Positions 52,087 to 62,271 of a DNA stretch of 64,000 nt are shown one piece after another. The position numbers were made by a program, and so were the translations under genes. Position 1 is the first letter of the stretch. Every line of letters starts with the position of its first letter. This stretch comes from Pelotomaculum sp. PtaB.Bin104. Lineage in GTDB: Bacteria; Bacillota; Desulfotomaculia; Desulfotomaculales; Pelotomaculaceae. The notes beneath the pieces were generated by a model, which made no database searches, was not told the DNA's origin, and was given only the letters and a program-made list of their open reading frames with translations. Where the stretch lies: assembly GCA_002067205.1 (NCBI GenBank), contig MVQL01000133.1, positions 80,001 through 144,000 of the forward strand, in the 5' to 3' direction.

Positions 52087-52130
52087 TTTGGCACAGTTAA
52101 AATAAGTTTGGCACACTTTTTGGCACACTT
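52087..52130. repeat. Integrase arm-type repeats, right end
   Basis: GGCACAGTT at 52090, GGCACACTTTTT at 52110 and GGCACACTTCAAC at 52122 repeat the motif seen inside the left end (33483-33580). Confidence 0.6.
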
Positions 52131-52140
52131 CAACAAAAAA

Positions 52141-52174
52141 GCCTCCGGCATAAACCCCGGAGGCCTTGATTTTA
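52141..52174 (-). terminator. Terminator of the tRNA-Arg gene
   Basis: GCCTCCGG (52141-52148) pairs with CCGGAGGC (52157-52164); on the minus strand the stem is followed by TTTTTT (plus-strand A-run 52135-52140). It came with the element, since it lies on its side of the attachment site. Confidence 0.75.
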
Positions 52175-52175
52175 C

Positions 52176-52252
<77 letters not shown>

Positions 52253-52465
52253 ATTATTCAACTAACATCCACGTAGAAGTTATTTTAACAAATTATTTGT
52301 CGTTAGTCAAGTTAATATCAGCTGTTAATATCAGCTGCCTTGTTTGTATTATTTGGCTTGAACGGATTAGTGTTTATATTATACTACAAATTTCAATATC
52401 AATTTTTATCAGCTTTTCCCACTTCGCTTAATAAAATAAAAGAAAATCAATTAGCAGGTGTGCTC

Positions 52466-53368
52466 ATGCAAAATGGTGACAAAGGCGCTAATCTTAAAGC
52501 GTCCATTATTATACCCTGTAAAAACGAAGGGGCCAATGTCAGAATGACGGTGGATTCAATCCTTGCAGTTATGCCTGATGACGGCTATGAAATAATCATC
52601 GTAGATGACAGTTCCAGTGATGATTGCTGCTTATTTTTACATGAGCGGGCCCCCGACAAAAAAATAAATATTATTTCCTCACCTGGACTGGGGGCTGCCC
52701 GGGCCAGAAACCTGGGCGCACAGGAGGCCAGAGGCGAGTACCTGGTATTTTGTGACGCTCACATTACAGTACCGGAAGGCTGGCCGGAGAATCTTCTGAA
52801 AGCCTTCCTGGACCCCGAGGTCGGCGCTGTCTCTCCGGCCATTGCGTCAATGGATCACCCGGACCGTGTCGGTTGCGGGCAAACTTGGAACCCAAGCCTG
52901 GAAACCCTGTGGCTCCCCCCGTCAAAGATTCGAAATTTAACCGCTGTACCCCTGCTGCCGGGAGGCTGCCTGGCTGTTCGTGCCGGCGTTTTCCGGCAGG
53001 TGGGAGGGTTTGACCGGGGCTTTATTGTCTGGGGCTACGAGGACGTGGAGCTCTCGCTAAAGCTATGGCTTTTTGGGTTTAAATTATACGTCAACCCCTC
53101 CATCATCATTGAGCATCGCTTTCGGAAAAAACACCCCTACCCCGTAAAAGCTGACCACGTCCACTACAACCTGCTGCGCATGGCTTACTCACATTTTAAT
53201 AATAAGCGCATTGATAAAGTAATTGACCTGCTGGAGACCAACCCAAAATTAAAAAAAATTATACGGAGTGTAATCCAGGAGGGCGCCATGAAACAACGGG
53301 TGGACTATTTTTCCCGGCGAAAATATGACGATGACTGGTTCATGAGCCGCTTTAATATTAAATTTTAA
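52466..53368 (+). CDS. Glycosyltransferase family 2
   Basis: A 300-residue GT-A glycosyltransferase: ASIIIPCKNEGANVRMTVDS, then IIVDDSSSDDC, LGAARARNLGAQEARGEYLV and FCDAHITVPEGW with a DxH variant of the DxD metal site, and VWGYEDVELSLKLWLFGFKL with the catalytic ED. The C-terminal 80 residues have a GalNAc-transferase-like shape. AGGTG precedes ATG 52466; the frame is open further upstream but is hydrophobic low-complexity. It stands alone beside the tRNA; the acceptor is unknown. Confidence 0.88.
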   Translation: MQNGDKGANLKASIIIPCKNEGANVRMTVDSILAVMPDDGYEIIIVDDSSSDDCCLFLHERAPDKKINIISSPGLGAARARNLGAQEARGEYLVFCDAHITVPEGWPENLLKAFLDPEVGAVSPAIASMDHPDRVGCGQTWNPSLETLWLPPSKIRNLTAVPLLPGGCLAVRAGVFRQVGGFDRGFIVWGYEDVELSLKLWLFGFKLYVNPSIIIEHRFRKKHPYPVKADHVHYNLLRMAYSHFNNKRIDKVIDLLETNPKLKKIIRSVIQEGAMKQRVDYFSRRKYDDDWFMSRFNIKF

Positions 53369-53503
53369 AGTTAAATCCTCATAGCCCTTATCCAGCAAAT
53401 CCACGGATGAAACTTGTTATGGAATCAGGTTACTCGCATAATAAGAATTAGGACCTGATCGAAATATTGAAATACATCCCTGGCTTGAACCGGTTATACC
53501 AAC

Positions 53504-53543
53504 AAGATTAGAACCCGCGAGCATAACTCCGGGTTCTAATCTT
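53504..53543 (+). terminator. 14-bp stem-loop after the glycosyltransferase gene
   Basis: AAGATTAGAACCCG (53504-53517) pairs perfectly with CGGGTTCTAATCTT (53530-53543). No long T-run follows. Confidence 0.6.
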
Positions 53544-53580
53544 ATCTTAATATGTCAAGTTAGGTGATTATAGATGCCAG

Positions 53581-53764
53581 TATTCGACAGTGGACCCACG
53601 CTGGGAAGTAAATAAATATTCGCTCTGGTTCTTTCTACCGTTAGCAAGGTAGTCCTACGGATTTATTTGATCATCACCATGAGATCGAAGTACGAACTGG
53701 CTTACCTATTGATGTTGGCGTTGGTAAACATGTGCACTTTGCCGAGGATTGTCCAACAGCATAA
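53581..53764 (+). pseudogene. Decayed YmaF-family gene, duplicate of 55905-56297
   Basis: The block at 53669-53764 reads DHHHEIEVRTGLPIDVGVGK, HVHFAEDCPTA and stop, matching the end of the intact YmaF gene at 55905 but with the stretch between HVHF and AEDC deleted. Similarity continues through the 3' flank to a matching terminator. The 5' part is unreadable. No other gene is seen in 53369-54215. Confidence 0.7.
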
Positions 53765-53902
53765 AAATTTAAGGGTATTACAATAAACTTCTGATCATCT
53801 CCATTACCTTCCGGTACTCTTTTGCTTTAAACCTTAATTACAAATACCATGCTTTCCGTAAAAATATTTGATAGTAATGTGTTGTCTCTAAGACACTATA
53901 AG

Positions 53903-53937
53903 AAAAATAACGTGGAACAATGTTCCACGTTATTTTT
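53903..53937 (+). terminator. Near-perfect terminator hairpin
   Basis: AAAAATAACGTGGAACA (53903-53919) pairs with TGTTCCACGTTATTTTT (53921-53937). A shorter relative, AACGTGGA/TCCACGTT, follows the intact YmaF gene. Confidence 0.85.
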
Positions 53938-54215
53938 CTGTGATGAGCTAATTCAATAGTTATTTTTATGAACGTTATGCAAAAACTTATTCATTTATAA
54001 TTCATTTGTAAAAATATTAAATATGACAACAAGAGTCATTGTTTCCATATCTTTTGTAAAGATTCTTTAGGAATTAACTTTATATTAGAAAAATGTACGG
54101 GGAACAATATATAAAATTTTAGAATTAGAATGAATTTAACTGTATTATCCAACTAAATGCAACTTTTGCTATCGATTGACTTCGCTGATAAAAAGTAAGG
54201 AAAGGGTGAGTTTAA

Positions 54216-55635
54216 ATGAAAAGACAGCATTCAATTATTATCCTCGCTTTTGTTTTCATGTTTATTTTATTGTTTGCAAGAGTATTCAATGAAAAAAGTG
54301 TATACCAAAAGCCATACGTTAATGCTGGAAGCGACCACCCACTTTCCTATACATTCCCATTTGAAAGCCAGCAAACATCAGCACAAGATATAACTCCGAA
54401 AATTGCCATTGTCATCGACGATTTCGGCGGTGCAGATACCACAAGTGTTGATGAGATGTTGAGTATTAATTGCCCAATAACTGTTGCCGTTATGCCCAAT
54501 CTACCTAACTCAAGGGAACACGCTTTAAGAGCTTCTACAGCAGGTTTTCAGGTTATACTGCATCTGCCGATGGAACCTGATTATGTTGAACCTAACTGTC
54601 TCGGTCCTGGTGCAATTTATTGTAATCTCACTGATGAAGAGATTAAAGAAAGATTAGTGGAAGATCTGGATAGCGTTCCTTCTGCAGTTGGGATAAACAA
54701 TCACACCGGTTCTCGTGCTACCGCGAATAGGAGAGTCATGAAGGTGGTCTTGGAAGTTGCTAAAGAGCACTCCCTATTCTTTTTAGACAGTCTCACAACC
54801 AATAAAAGTGTTGTTGCGCCCTTATCCAGAGATTTAGGTGTACCGTATGTAGCCAGAAATATTTTTCTTGACGATACAGTGAAAGAGTACGCAATCAAGA
54901 GACAAATATATAGAATGGTGGATATAGCCAGAAAAAACGGTAGCGCTGTATGCATTGGACACGTGTGAATATGCCGGGTCAAACTGAACAGTTTGACCGC
55001 TGAGATTGAACAGTGTCTCCGTTTGAAACTGGACACTCTGATAGCCGATTGTTTTTACGGGCTGCCCATTCAGCATCGATCAGCAGACCGAAGCGTTCCT
55101 CAAAAGCCATGTCAGACAAAGATCGTATTGTGCATGATTCCTACACAATTTTTATCGACGGTAAAAACTCTATGCGGGAGCGCAAGGGTATTGCCGGCAG
55201 ATAATTTAAAACAGCCTTACGGCTATTGAGGGCTCTGCCCTCAAACTCCCGAGGTTTATCGCTTAGTTTTCCAAGGAGAGTGATGTTATGTTGCCTTTAA
55301 CAAAAAAGAGCGATGCCCACCAGCATCACTCTCCCCGCAAAACTCATAAGCCGCTCGGGTCACTCCTCAGTGTTGCCCTATCCTGCTTATGAGTAAAAGC
55401 AGTTTGAGTATACCATGTGGTTCTTTGGCTATCAATGTACAGTCTATGCGGTAAGACTGTTCAATTTAAACGGTCCAAGTGTTCAACTTCGGCGGTCTAG
55501 GTGTTTTTTCTCAGCGGAATATACAACGTGGGACCAATGGGCAAATATACTGCTTCTGTGCTTAAAGAAACTATCCCTGAATTAGAGAAACAAAATGTAG
55601 AGTTTGTTTTATTATCGGATTTAACTCATTACTAA
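54216..55635 (+). pseudogene. Divergent polysaccharide deacetylase gene split by an insertion
   Basis: The first part (54216-54965) starts with a signal anchor (SIIILAFVFMFILLFARVF) and has the YibQ-type deacetylase core: PKIAIVIDDFGGADTTSVDE, ITVAVMPNLPNSREHALRAS, VILHLPMEPDY, GINNHTGSRATANRRVMKVV and AVCIGHV. The frame then hits TGA. The missing C terminus, GPMGKYTASVLKETIPELEK, QNVEFVLLSDLTHY, resumes in frame at 55531 and ends at TAA 55633-55635. The 560 bases between are an IS21-like remnant. Intact relatives act on envelope polysaccharide. Removing the insert plus one copy of ACGTG restores the reading frame. Confidence 0.88.
54966..55525. mobile_element. IS21-like element remnant, 560 bp
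   Basis: It is flanked by ACGTG on both sides (54961-54965 and 55526-55530). The ends are inverted repeats, TGAATATGCCG and (reverse) TGTATATTCCG, with further subterminal repeats of the TTGAACA...ACCG kind at both ends, as in IS21 elements. Inside, the minus strand carries an IstB start-like segment, MAFEERFGLLIDAEWAARKN, and the plus strand an IstB end-like segment, DRIVHDSYTIFIDGKNSMRE. So the ATPase gene survives as two pieces in opposite orientation. No transposase is left. Confidence 0.7.
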
Positions 55636-55677
55636 CCTTTAATAATACATGTTCTTTGTTGGACACGTAATACCTTA

Positions 55678-55714
55678 AAAAAAGAGCGTCAGGATTTAAG
55701 CCCCGACGCTCTTT
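55678..55714 (+). terminator. Rho-independent terminator after the split deacetylase gene
   Basis: AAAGAGCGTC (55681-55690) pairs with GACGCTCTTT (55705-55714). Confidence 0.7.
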
Positions 55715-55904
55715 CGTTTTATTCAGCATCGAGAACTGCTCCCGACCTCAATCTGTTTTATTTGAAGGTCGAAAAAAATAAAAAGATACTCTACACTATG
55801 AGACAGCACATTTTCCCAATATATACATATCATACTAATACAATTAATTAAAGGAGAGATTTACTTTGAGTTAGTACGATAAAGATAAAAACTATGAAAT
55901 ATGT

Positions 55905-56297
55905 ATGGAAAAATCCCATGGAGGGAAGCATACGCCAAGTGTTAACGTAAACCAAACTAATGGTTCACAGACCCACGTACACGAGTTCTTAGGCAGCACA
56001 AAGCTGGCAGAGGAAGGTGACGACAGGCATAATCATCGTTTTGCAGGAGTAACTTCTGAGATTATTCTTGACCCCGATGGTAAACATAGACATGTATTCT
56101 TAGTTAATACAGATTTTTTCGATCACCACCATGAAGTCGGGGGGACAACTGGTACACAAATTGATGTTGGCGACGGTAAACATGTACACTTTTTCAAGGG
56201 GAATACCACTTTTGATGATGGTCATTGCCATGTATTTGAATTCGCAACACTAATATTATCACCACTTTTACCTGCCGAGGATTGTCCAACAGCATAA
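55905..56297 (+). CDS. YmaF-family histidine-rich protein
   Basis: A 130-residue YmaF-like protein built of histidine-rich strand repeats: QTHVHEFLGSTKL, RHNHRFAGVTSE, KHRHVFLVNTDFFDHHHEVG, KHVHFFKGNTTFDDGHCHVF. The pattern H-x-H-x-F suggests metal binding. AAAGGAG (about 55853) is correctly spaced not for this ATG but for TTG 55866, in frame, whose third codon is TAG (55872-55874). So the true start appears blocked by a nonsense codon, and ATG 55905 would be a weak restart. A decayed second copy lies 2 kb upstream. Confidence 0.75.
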   Translation: MEKSHGGKHTPSVNVNQTNGSQTHVHEFLGSTKLAEEGDDRHNHRFAGVTSEIILDPDGKHRHVFLVNTDFFDHHHEVGGTTGTQIDVGDGKHVHFFKGNTTFDDGHCHVFEFATLILSPLLPAEDCPTA

Positions 56298-56440
56298 AAA
56301 TTTAAGGATATTACAATAAACTGCAGATAATCTTCATTGCCTTTCGGGTAATCTTTGCATTGAACCTTTATTACAAATACCACGTTTTCCGTAAAACAAT
56401 TGATAATAATTTATTGTCTTTTTGACACCATAAGAAACTT

Positions 56441-56466
56441 AACGTGGACAGCGTTCCACGTTATTT
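56441..56466 (+). terminator. Terminator hairpin after YmaF
   Basis: AACGTGGA (56441-56448) pairs with TCCACGTT (56455-56462), followed by ATTT. Related to the hairpin at 53903. Confidence 0.65.
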
Positions 56467-56651
56467 CTATGTTGAGCTAACTCTATAGCTAGTGAAAAAA
56501 AGCCTGGATGGCTACAATAGCATTATGGGAAGAGATAGTCTAATTTAGCAGCCCTAAATAGAACTATCAATAAAGCTACTGCGACAACTGGAAATATAAT
56601 TAGGTGGTACGGGGTAATTTCCACTTGTGGTAAGAATATGCCAAAGGACAG

Positions 56652-57065
56652 TGGACCCCTTTGTCAAGACAATAATATTTTAAATTTAAGATACCAAAGG
56701 GGCCCCCTTTCTTTATTTATTTAATTAGCCGGTTCCATCAGGTAAGTTGAACGGTATTCTTCAGCCGGTGTTTTATAACCAAGGGACTGATGCGGCCTTT
56801 CATTATTATAAAAGTTGATGTATTGGCCAATGCGCTGTCTTGCCTCTTTTGGGCTTATGTAATCGTTCAGGTAGACCTCTTCATATTTGATTGAGCGCCA
56901 GAGCCGCTCTGTGAAAATATTGTCTGTAGCACGGCCTTTGCCATCCATGCTGATTTGAACCCCTGCGTCTTGTAGGAGTTGGATATATTGCGGGCTTGTA
57001 AAGTGGCTGCCCTGGTCGCTATTCCAGATCAGCGGCTTGGCTTGAACCAGCGCTAGTTTGACAGC
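56652..57065 (-). mobile_element. IS3-family element, 3' part only
   Basis: The minus strand encodes ALVQAKPLIWNSDQGSHFTS, PQYIQLLQDAGVQISMDGKG, RATDNIFTERLWRSIKYEEV and ends QSLGYKTPAEEYRSTY: the second Asp and the Glu of the DDE integrase core of IS3 OrfB. The distal terminal repeat starts TGGACCCCTTTGTCAAGAC at 56652. The 5' half of OrfB, OrfA and the other end are absent. It is a different fragment from that at 32926. Confidence 0.8.
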
Positions 57066-57209
57066 TGAAAATTCATAATGCTTGATTCTTTGAACATGTT
57101 TGATCCTCCCGTATCTTACATTCTACGTTTATGCTTATTATAAAATTTACTGCAAGTCATTTACAATATATAAAATAATGTACACTTAGTGTATCCAAAA
57201 AACCGGAAA

Positions 57210-57257
57210 GGCAAAAGGACTAAAACCACGAGGGTTCAAGTCCTTTTGCCTTTATTT
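57210..57257 (-). terminator. Terminator beside the tRNA-Ser genes
   Basis: GGCAAAAGGACT (57210-57221) pairs with AGTCCTTTTGCC (57239-57250); on the minus strand TTT follows the stem. It ends the serS-tRNA transcript region. Confidence 0.7.
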
Positions 57258-57262
57258 TTAAA

Positions 57263-57356
57263 TGGCGGAGAGTGAGGGATTCGAACCCTCGAGACAGTTT
57301 AACACCGTCTACTCGCTTAGCAGGCGAGCGCCTTCAGCCGACTCGGCCAACTCTCC
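57263..57356 (-). tRNA. tRNA-Ser (anticodon GCT)
   Basis: From 57356 the minus strand reads GGAGAGTTGGCCGAGTCGG, with the anticodon arm TCGCCTGCTAAGCGA (anticodon GCT), a long variable arm (GTAGACGGTGTTAAACTGTC), GGTTCGAATCC and ACTCTCC closing the acceptor, then G and an encoded CCA at 57263-57265. 94 bases, class II tRNA. Confidence 0.95.
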
Positions 57357-57382
57357 ACAATCTTATATCAAGTTTATTATGC

Positions 57383-57472
57383 TGGCGGAGGGGGTGGGAT
57401 TCGAACCCACGGGACCCGCCAAGGACCAACGGTTTTCAAGACCGCCTCCTTCAACCGCTCGGACACCCCTCC
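57383..57472 (-). tRNA. tRNA-Ser (anticodon TGA)
   Basis: From 57472: GGAGGGGTGTCCGAGCGG, anticodon arm CGGTCTTGAAAACCG (anticodon TGA), long variable arm, GGTTCGAATCC and CCCCTCC, then G and encoded CCA at 57383-57385. 26 bases upstream of the first tRNA-Ser, same direction, likely one transcript. Confidence 0.95.
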
Positions 57473-57536
57473 ATCCTTATCCCCAAGCAAAGTCAGTATA
57501 ACACAATACCTAGTTTAACATAGATAAATTACCGTG

Positions 57537-57665
57537 TCAATTTAAGATACTAAACCTTCTTGCCATGTGGTATGCCCACCCGGCGATAATAGCTTTTTCA
57601 ATTTCCGGGGCAGTATCACCCTTAATCTTAATAGGCTTCGATCTTTCAGCACCATTTTGCATCAT
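57537..57665 (-). CDS. Small conserved-looking protein downstream of serS
   Basis: A 42-residue frame starting ATG ATG at 57665, after CCAGGAAA, reading MMQNGAERSKPIKIKGDTAP, EIEKAIIAGWAYHMARRFSI, LN. It starts 18 bases after the serS stop, on the same strand, before the tRNA-Ser genes. Charged start, amphipathic helix; no family recognised. Its codon usage resembles real genes of the block. Confidence 0.5.
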   Translation of the reverse strand: MMQNGAERSKPIKIKGDTAPEIEKAIIAGWAYHMARRFSILN

Positions 57666-57683
57666 TTTCCTGGAGACAAATCT

Positions 57684-58976
<1,293 letters not shown>

Positions 58977-59010
58977 TCAAAATGTCCATAATAAATCAAC
59001 TTGCTTTCGT

Positions 59011-59039
59011 ATTATACTATACAGGCAATGGTTTGTAAA
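59011..59039 (-). promoter_or_regulatory. Sigma-A promoter of serS
   Basis: On the minus strand TTTACA (59034-59039) and TATAAT (59011-59016) are separated by 17 bases, 60 bases before the serS start codon. No T-box is present here, unlike the serA operon. Confidence 0.7.
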
Positions 59040-59169
59040 ATAATAGCATGGCAGTGTCTGTTCCAGATATGCAGACGATAATGGTTAATCTGCGCCGGTT
59101 TGTAAAACTCCATGCAAAAGCGGCGCCTCGCGGGCACCGCTCCTTAAAGTAACAGTTTTTATTAAAAAA

Positions 59170-60753
59170 TTACAGGCTTACATTTTTAACTCCGGCCACC
59201 CCTTCAATTTTGGCAATTTCCGCCATGACTTCTTCAGGCACAGGAGTATCAATATTCAAGAGCATGACCGCCTTCCCGCCGACAACCTTGCGGCCTACCT
59301 GCATGGAGGAAATATTAATGTTGTAGGAGCCAATCATGCTGCTTGCCGGGCCGATAATCATCGGGCGGTCAATATGCGGGACATACAGCATGTGGCCTTC
59401 GGGAACCGCATCGATATGATAGCCGTCAATGTAAACAAAGCGGGCGTCCACCCCACCAAAAATGGTACCGGCCACCGAGACCTCATCCTCGTCCGAAGTA
59501 ACTTTGACCGTAATTAAATTTGCGTAATCGCCTTCGTTTCTAGCCTGCTGCTGGACTACATTGATGCCGCGCTCCTTAGCCAGGATCGGGGCATTGACAA
59601 AGTTGACCATTTCCTGGAGCACATTCTCCAAAAAACCTTTCAGGATAGCCGTAGTGATCGGCGCCACTTCCTGGCTGGCCAAATCCCCGCAGTAAGTAAT
59701 TTCGATTTTTTTAACCCGCCCGCTGATCAGCTGGGCCGTAAATTTACCCATTTTTTCCGCTAAGCCCAGGTAGGGCTTAACCACAGCCAGCACTTTCGGG
59801 CTAAGCGACGGAATATTAACCGCGTTTTTAACAAATTCCCCTTTTAGGGCGGCTACAATTTCCAAGGCCACATCATAGGCCACATTCAGCTGGGCCTCTT
59901 GAGTGGACGCACCCAAGTGGGGAGTAGCGATGAAGTTGTTTAATTCGAAAAGCGGGCTTGCAGTAGTAGGCTCGTTTTCAAATACGTCCAGGGCCGCCCC
60001 AGCCACCTTGCCGGACTTCATTGCCTCGTAGAGCGCTTTCTCGTCCACCACACCGCCCCGGGCACAGTTAACTATCCGTACTCCTTCCTTCATCAGGTTG
60101 AAGGCTTTTTCCCCGATAATATATTTGGATTCCTTAGTTAAGGGCAGGTGCACAGTAATAAAGTCCGCCTGCTTAAACACCTCTTCCAGTGGCAGAAGCT
60201 TTAAGCCTAGGCTCTCAGCCTTTTCGGCATTGATAAAGGGATCATAGGCGATTACTTTCATTTCCATACCCTGAGCACGCTTAGCCACAGCCGACCCAAT
60301 CCGGCCTAGCCCGATCACACCCAGCACTTTATTTCTGAATTCTACACCCATGAAAGACTTCTTGTCCCACTCGCCGCCCTTTAGTTTTGCCCAGGCCTGG
60401 GGAATGTTCCGGGTCATGGCGAACATCATTGCCATTGTATGCTCAGTTGCCGCAATAGTATTGCCGTCTGGGGCATTTACCACCAGGATGCCCTTGGCTG
60501 TGGCCGCAGCCACGTCAATATTATCAATACCAACGCCGGCACGCCCCACAATGACCATCTTTTTAGCATTTTCCAGGACCCGGGCTGTAGCCTTGGTGGC
60601 GCTGCGTACGATCATGGCGTCGTATTCACCAATAACGTCAACCAGCTCGTCTTCAGTCATTTTATCCCCGATAACCACTTCGATATCAGGCTCACGCCGC
60701 AGGGCCGCCAGGCCGATTTCGGCAACGCCGTCCATAACCAGCACTTTTTTCAT
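59170..60753 (-). CDS. serA: D-3-phosphoglycerate dehydrogenase
   Basis: A 527-residue long-form SerA, first step of serine synthesis: 3-phosphoglycerate + NAD to 3-phosphohydroxypyruvate. Substrate half: ATKATARVLENAKKMVIVGR AGVGIDNID. NAD site: VLGVIGLGRIGSAVAKRAQG. Catalytic Arg/Glu/His: NCARGGVVDE, FENEP and ATPHLGASTQEAQ. Residues about 320-440 form the intervening ASB domain and 450-527 the ACT domain (MIGSYNINISSMQVGR), site of serine feedback. It follows the aminotransferase by two bases, in one operon. Confidence 0.97.
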   Translation of the reverse strand: MKKVLVMDGVAEIGLAALRREPDIEVVIGDKMTEDELVDVIGEYDAMIVRSATKATARVLENAKKMVIVGRAGVGIDNIDVAAATAKGILVVNAPDGNTIAATEHTMAMMFAMTRNIPQAWAKLKGGEWDKKSFMGVEFRNKVLGVIGLGRIGSAVAKRAQGMEMKVIAYDPFINAEKAESLGLKLLPLEEVFKQADFITVHLPLTKESKYIIGEKAFNLMKEGVRIVNCARGGVVDEKALYEAMKSGKVAGAALDVFENEPTTASPLFELNNFIATPHLGASTQEAQLNVAYDVALEIVAALKGEFVKNAVNIPSLSPKVLAVVKPYLGLAEKMGKFTAQLISGRVKKIEITYCGDLASQEVAPITTAILKGFLENVLQEMVNFVNAPILAKERGINVVQQQARNEGDYANLITVKVTSDEDEVSVAGTIFGGVDARFVYIDGYHIDAVPEGHMLYVPHIDRPMIIGPASSMIGSYNINISSMQVGRKVVGGKAVMLLNIDTPVPEEVMAEIAKIEGVAGVKNVSL

Positions 60754-60755
60754 TG

Positions 60756-61907
60756 CTATTCCACCTTTCCCAAAAATACTTCTTGAGCAGCCCGTACACC
60801 GGAGCCAAGCTCAACTGAGAAGCCGACTTGCACCAGAGCCATTTCCAGAGCGCTGATGGCAATCATGACGTCCATTTTATCAGCAAAGCCCATGTGGGCA
60901 ATCCGGAAGATCTTGCCCTTTAATTTCCCCTGCCCGCCGGCGAAGGTAATACCGTACTGTTTCTTTAGTATTTTTCGAATATCGTCTGCCCCGATCCCTT
61001 CCGGGCTATAGATGGCGGTAAGCGCGTTTGATGCACAGTGGTCCTCGGCCAAAAGCTTCAACCCGAGCGCCCTGGCAGCAGCCCGGACGGCTTTTGCCAA
61101 GAGGGCGTGGCGGTCATATACATTATCCATGCCCTCTGACAGCATCATGTCCAAAGAGGCCTCCAGCCCCAAAAACAGCGAGACCCCAGGGGTGTAAGCG
61201 GTATTCCACTTTTCATACTGTTTTTTGCAGGCCAGCAGGCTGAAATAAAACCGTGGCGACTTGTTCTCATTAATTACCTTCCAAGCTTTATCACTGACGG
61301 TGATCATAGACAGGCCCGGCGGCAGCATCAGCGCCTTTTGGGAGGCCGTGCACAGGATGTCCACATGCCACTCGTCAGTTTTGTGCTCAATAGCCCCGAT
61401 GCCGCTGACCCCGTCAACTAACAGCAGGGCCGGGGTTTTCTCAACCAGGGCGGCGATGCCGGCGATGTCGTTAACCACGCCGGTTGACGTTTCATTTTGG
61501 GTAGCCAGCACTACTTTGATTTCCGGATCAGCGGCCAGTTTTTCTGCTACCACCTTTAAGTCCACACAGTTGCCCCAGCCGAACTCCACTTCATCCACCT
61601 GGGCGCCATAGGCTTTGGCGATGTTTGCAAAGCGCTCACCAAAATTACCGGTAACTAGAGAAAGGACTTTATCACCCGGGTTCACTGTATTGGCAATAGC
61701 AGTCTCCAAGGCCCCGGTGCCTGAATTTGTCAGTATAAAAATATCGTTTTTTGTCTGGAAAACTTTCTGCAACTTCCCGACGACCCGCTCGTGCAACTGG
61801 GCAAAATCGTCCGACCTGTGGCCAATCAAAGGCATCGACATAGCCGTAACAACAGACGGAGGCACTGGCGTGGGTCCTGGAATCATGAGATACTTTTTGT
61901 CTTGCAT
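60756..61907 (-). CDS. Class V aminotransferase (alanine/serine-glyoxylate type)
   Basis: A 383-residue fold-type I PLP enzyme. It begins MIPGPTPVPPSVVTAMSMPL, with the PLP aspartate in LLLVDGVSGIGAIEHKTDEW and the Schiff-base lysine in ILCTASQKALMLPPGLSMIT. It is of the AGXT/PucG/hydrogenase-like group. Because it is the first gene of a serA operon under a T-box, it probably acts as the serine-forming transaminase in place of SerC, using 3-phosphohydroxypyruvate or hydroxypyruvate. Direct substrate evidence is absent. Confidence 0.92.
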   Translation of the reverse strand: MQDKKYLMIPGPTPVPPSVVTAMSMPLIGHRSDDFAQLHERVVGKLQKVFQTKNDIFILTNSGTGALETAIANTVNPGDKVLSLVTGNFGERFANIAKAYGAQVDEVEFGWGNCVDLKVVAEKLAADPEIKVVLATQNETSTGVVNDIAGIAALVEKTPALLLVDGVSGIGAIEHKTDEWHVDILCTASQKALMLPPGLSMITVSDKAWKVINENKSPRFYFSLLACKKQYEKWNTAYTPGVSLFLGLEASLDMMLSEGMDNVYDRHALLAKAVRAAARALGLKLLAEDHCASNALTAIYSPEGIGADDIRKILKKQYGITFAGGQGKLKGKIFRIAHMGFADKMDVMIAISALEMALVQVGFSVELGSGVRAAQEVFLGKVE

Positions 61908-61954
61908 GTAAATTACTCTCCCCTCTTATTACACAAAATAAATAAAATAAAAAT

Positions 61955-62205
61955 AAATCCCCTCATCCCTGACTAATAAACAGGGACGAGAGGATACTAC
62001 TCCCGCGGTGCCACCCTTATTGGCCGGACCAAAATCCAGCCCTCTCAAGCTTTGTGATAACGGGAACTACCCGGGTTAACCTACTTCTGCTTTCAGTAAA
62101 CCGCCTCCAGGGAGCCAATTTCATCCTGCCGTACCTGCCGGTTCACAGCGACCACCGACTCTCTGAAAATGATTACAGCTGACTACTATACCCCTTCACC
62201 GGATA
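61955..62205 (-). promoter_or_regulatory. T-box leader of the serine-biosynthesis operon
   Basis: The minus strand carries the invariant T-box sequence AGGGTGGCACCGCGG (about 62004-62018). It is followed by the terminator stem CCTCTCGTCCCTG/CAGGGATGAGGGG (about 61960-61995) with a T-rich end, and preceded by a Stem I region containing AGAGAGTCGGTGGTCGC (about 62149-62165). Uncharged tRNA binding would favour the antiterminator. A serine specifier is expected from the genes; a TCC triplet lies in GGCTCCCTGG (about 62110-62119) but I could not fix the specifier loop with certainty. Confidence 0.93.
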
Positions 62206-62222
62206 ATATTTAATTGTTAATT

Positions 62223-62251
62223 AATATACTATATTCGACACTTACTTGCAA
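62223..62251 (-). promoter_or_regulatory. Promoter of the T-box leader
   Basis: Minus-strand TTGCAA (62246-62251) and TATATT (62223-62228), 17 bases apart, just upstream of the T-box leader. Confidence 0.6.
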
Positions 62252-62271
62252 TACATAAGCTTATATTTTTA

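Noticed and set aside
53577..53592. CAGTGGACCC as a solo IS3 terminal repeat matching 56650
   Set aside because: The match ends after ten bases, too little to claim an element end.
55872..55874. TAG as a possible pyrrolysine codon in the YmaF gene
   Set aside because: It is the third codon after a TTG start, and nothing in the window points to pyrrolysine genes. A nonsense mutation is simpler.
57473..57683. A T-box or other leader between serS and the tRNA genes
   Set aside because: The T-box core sequence is absent; the stretch is better explained by the small gene at 57537-57665.
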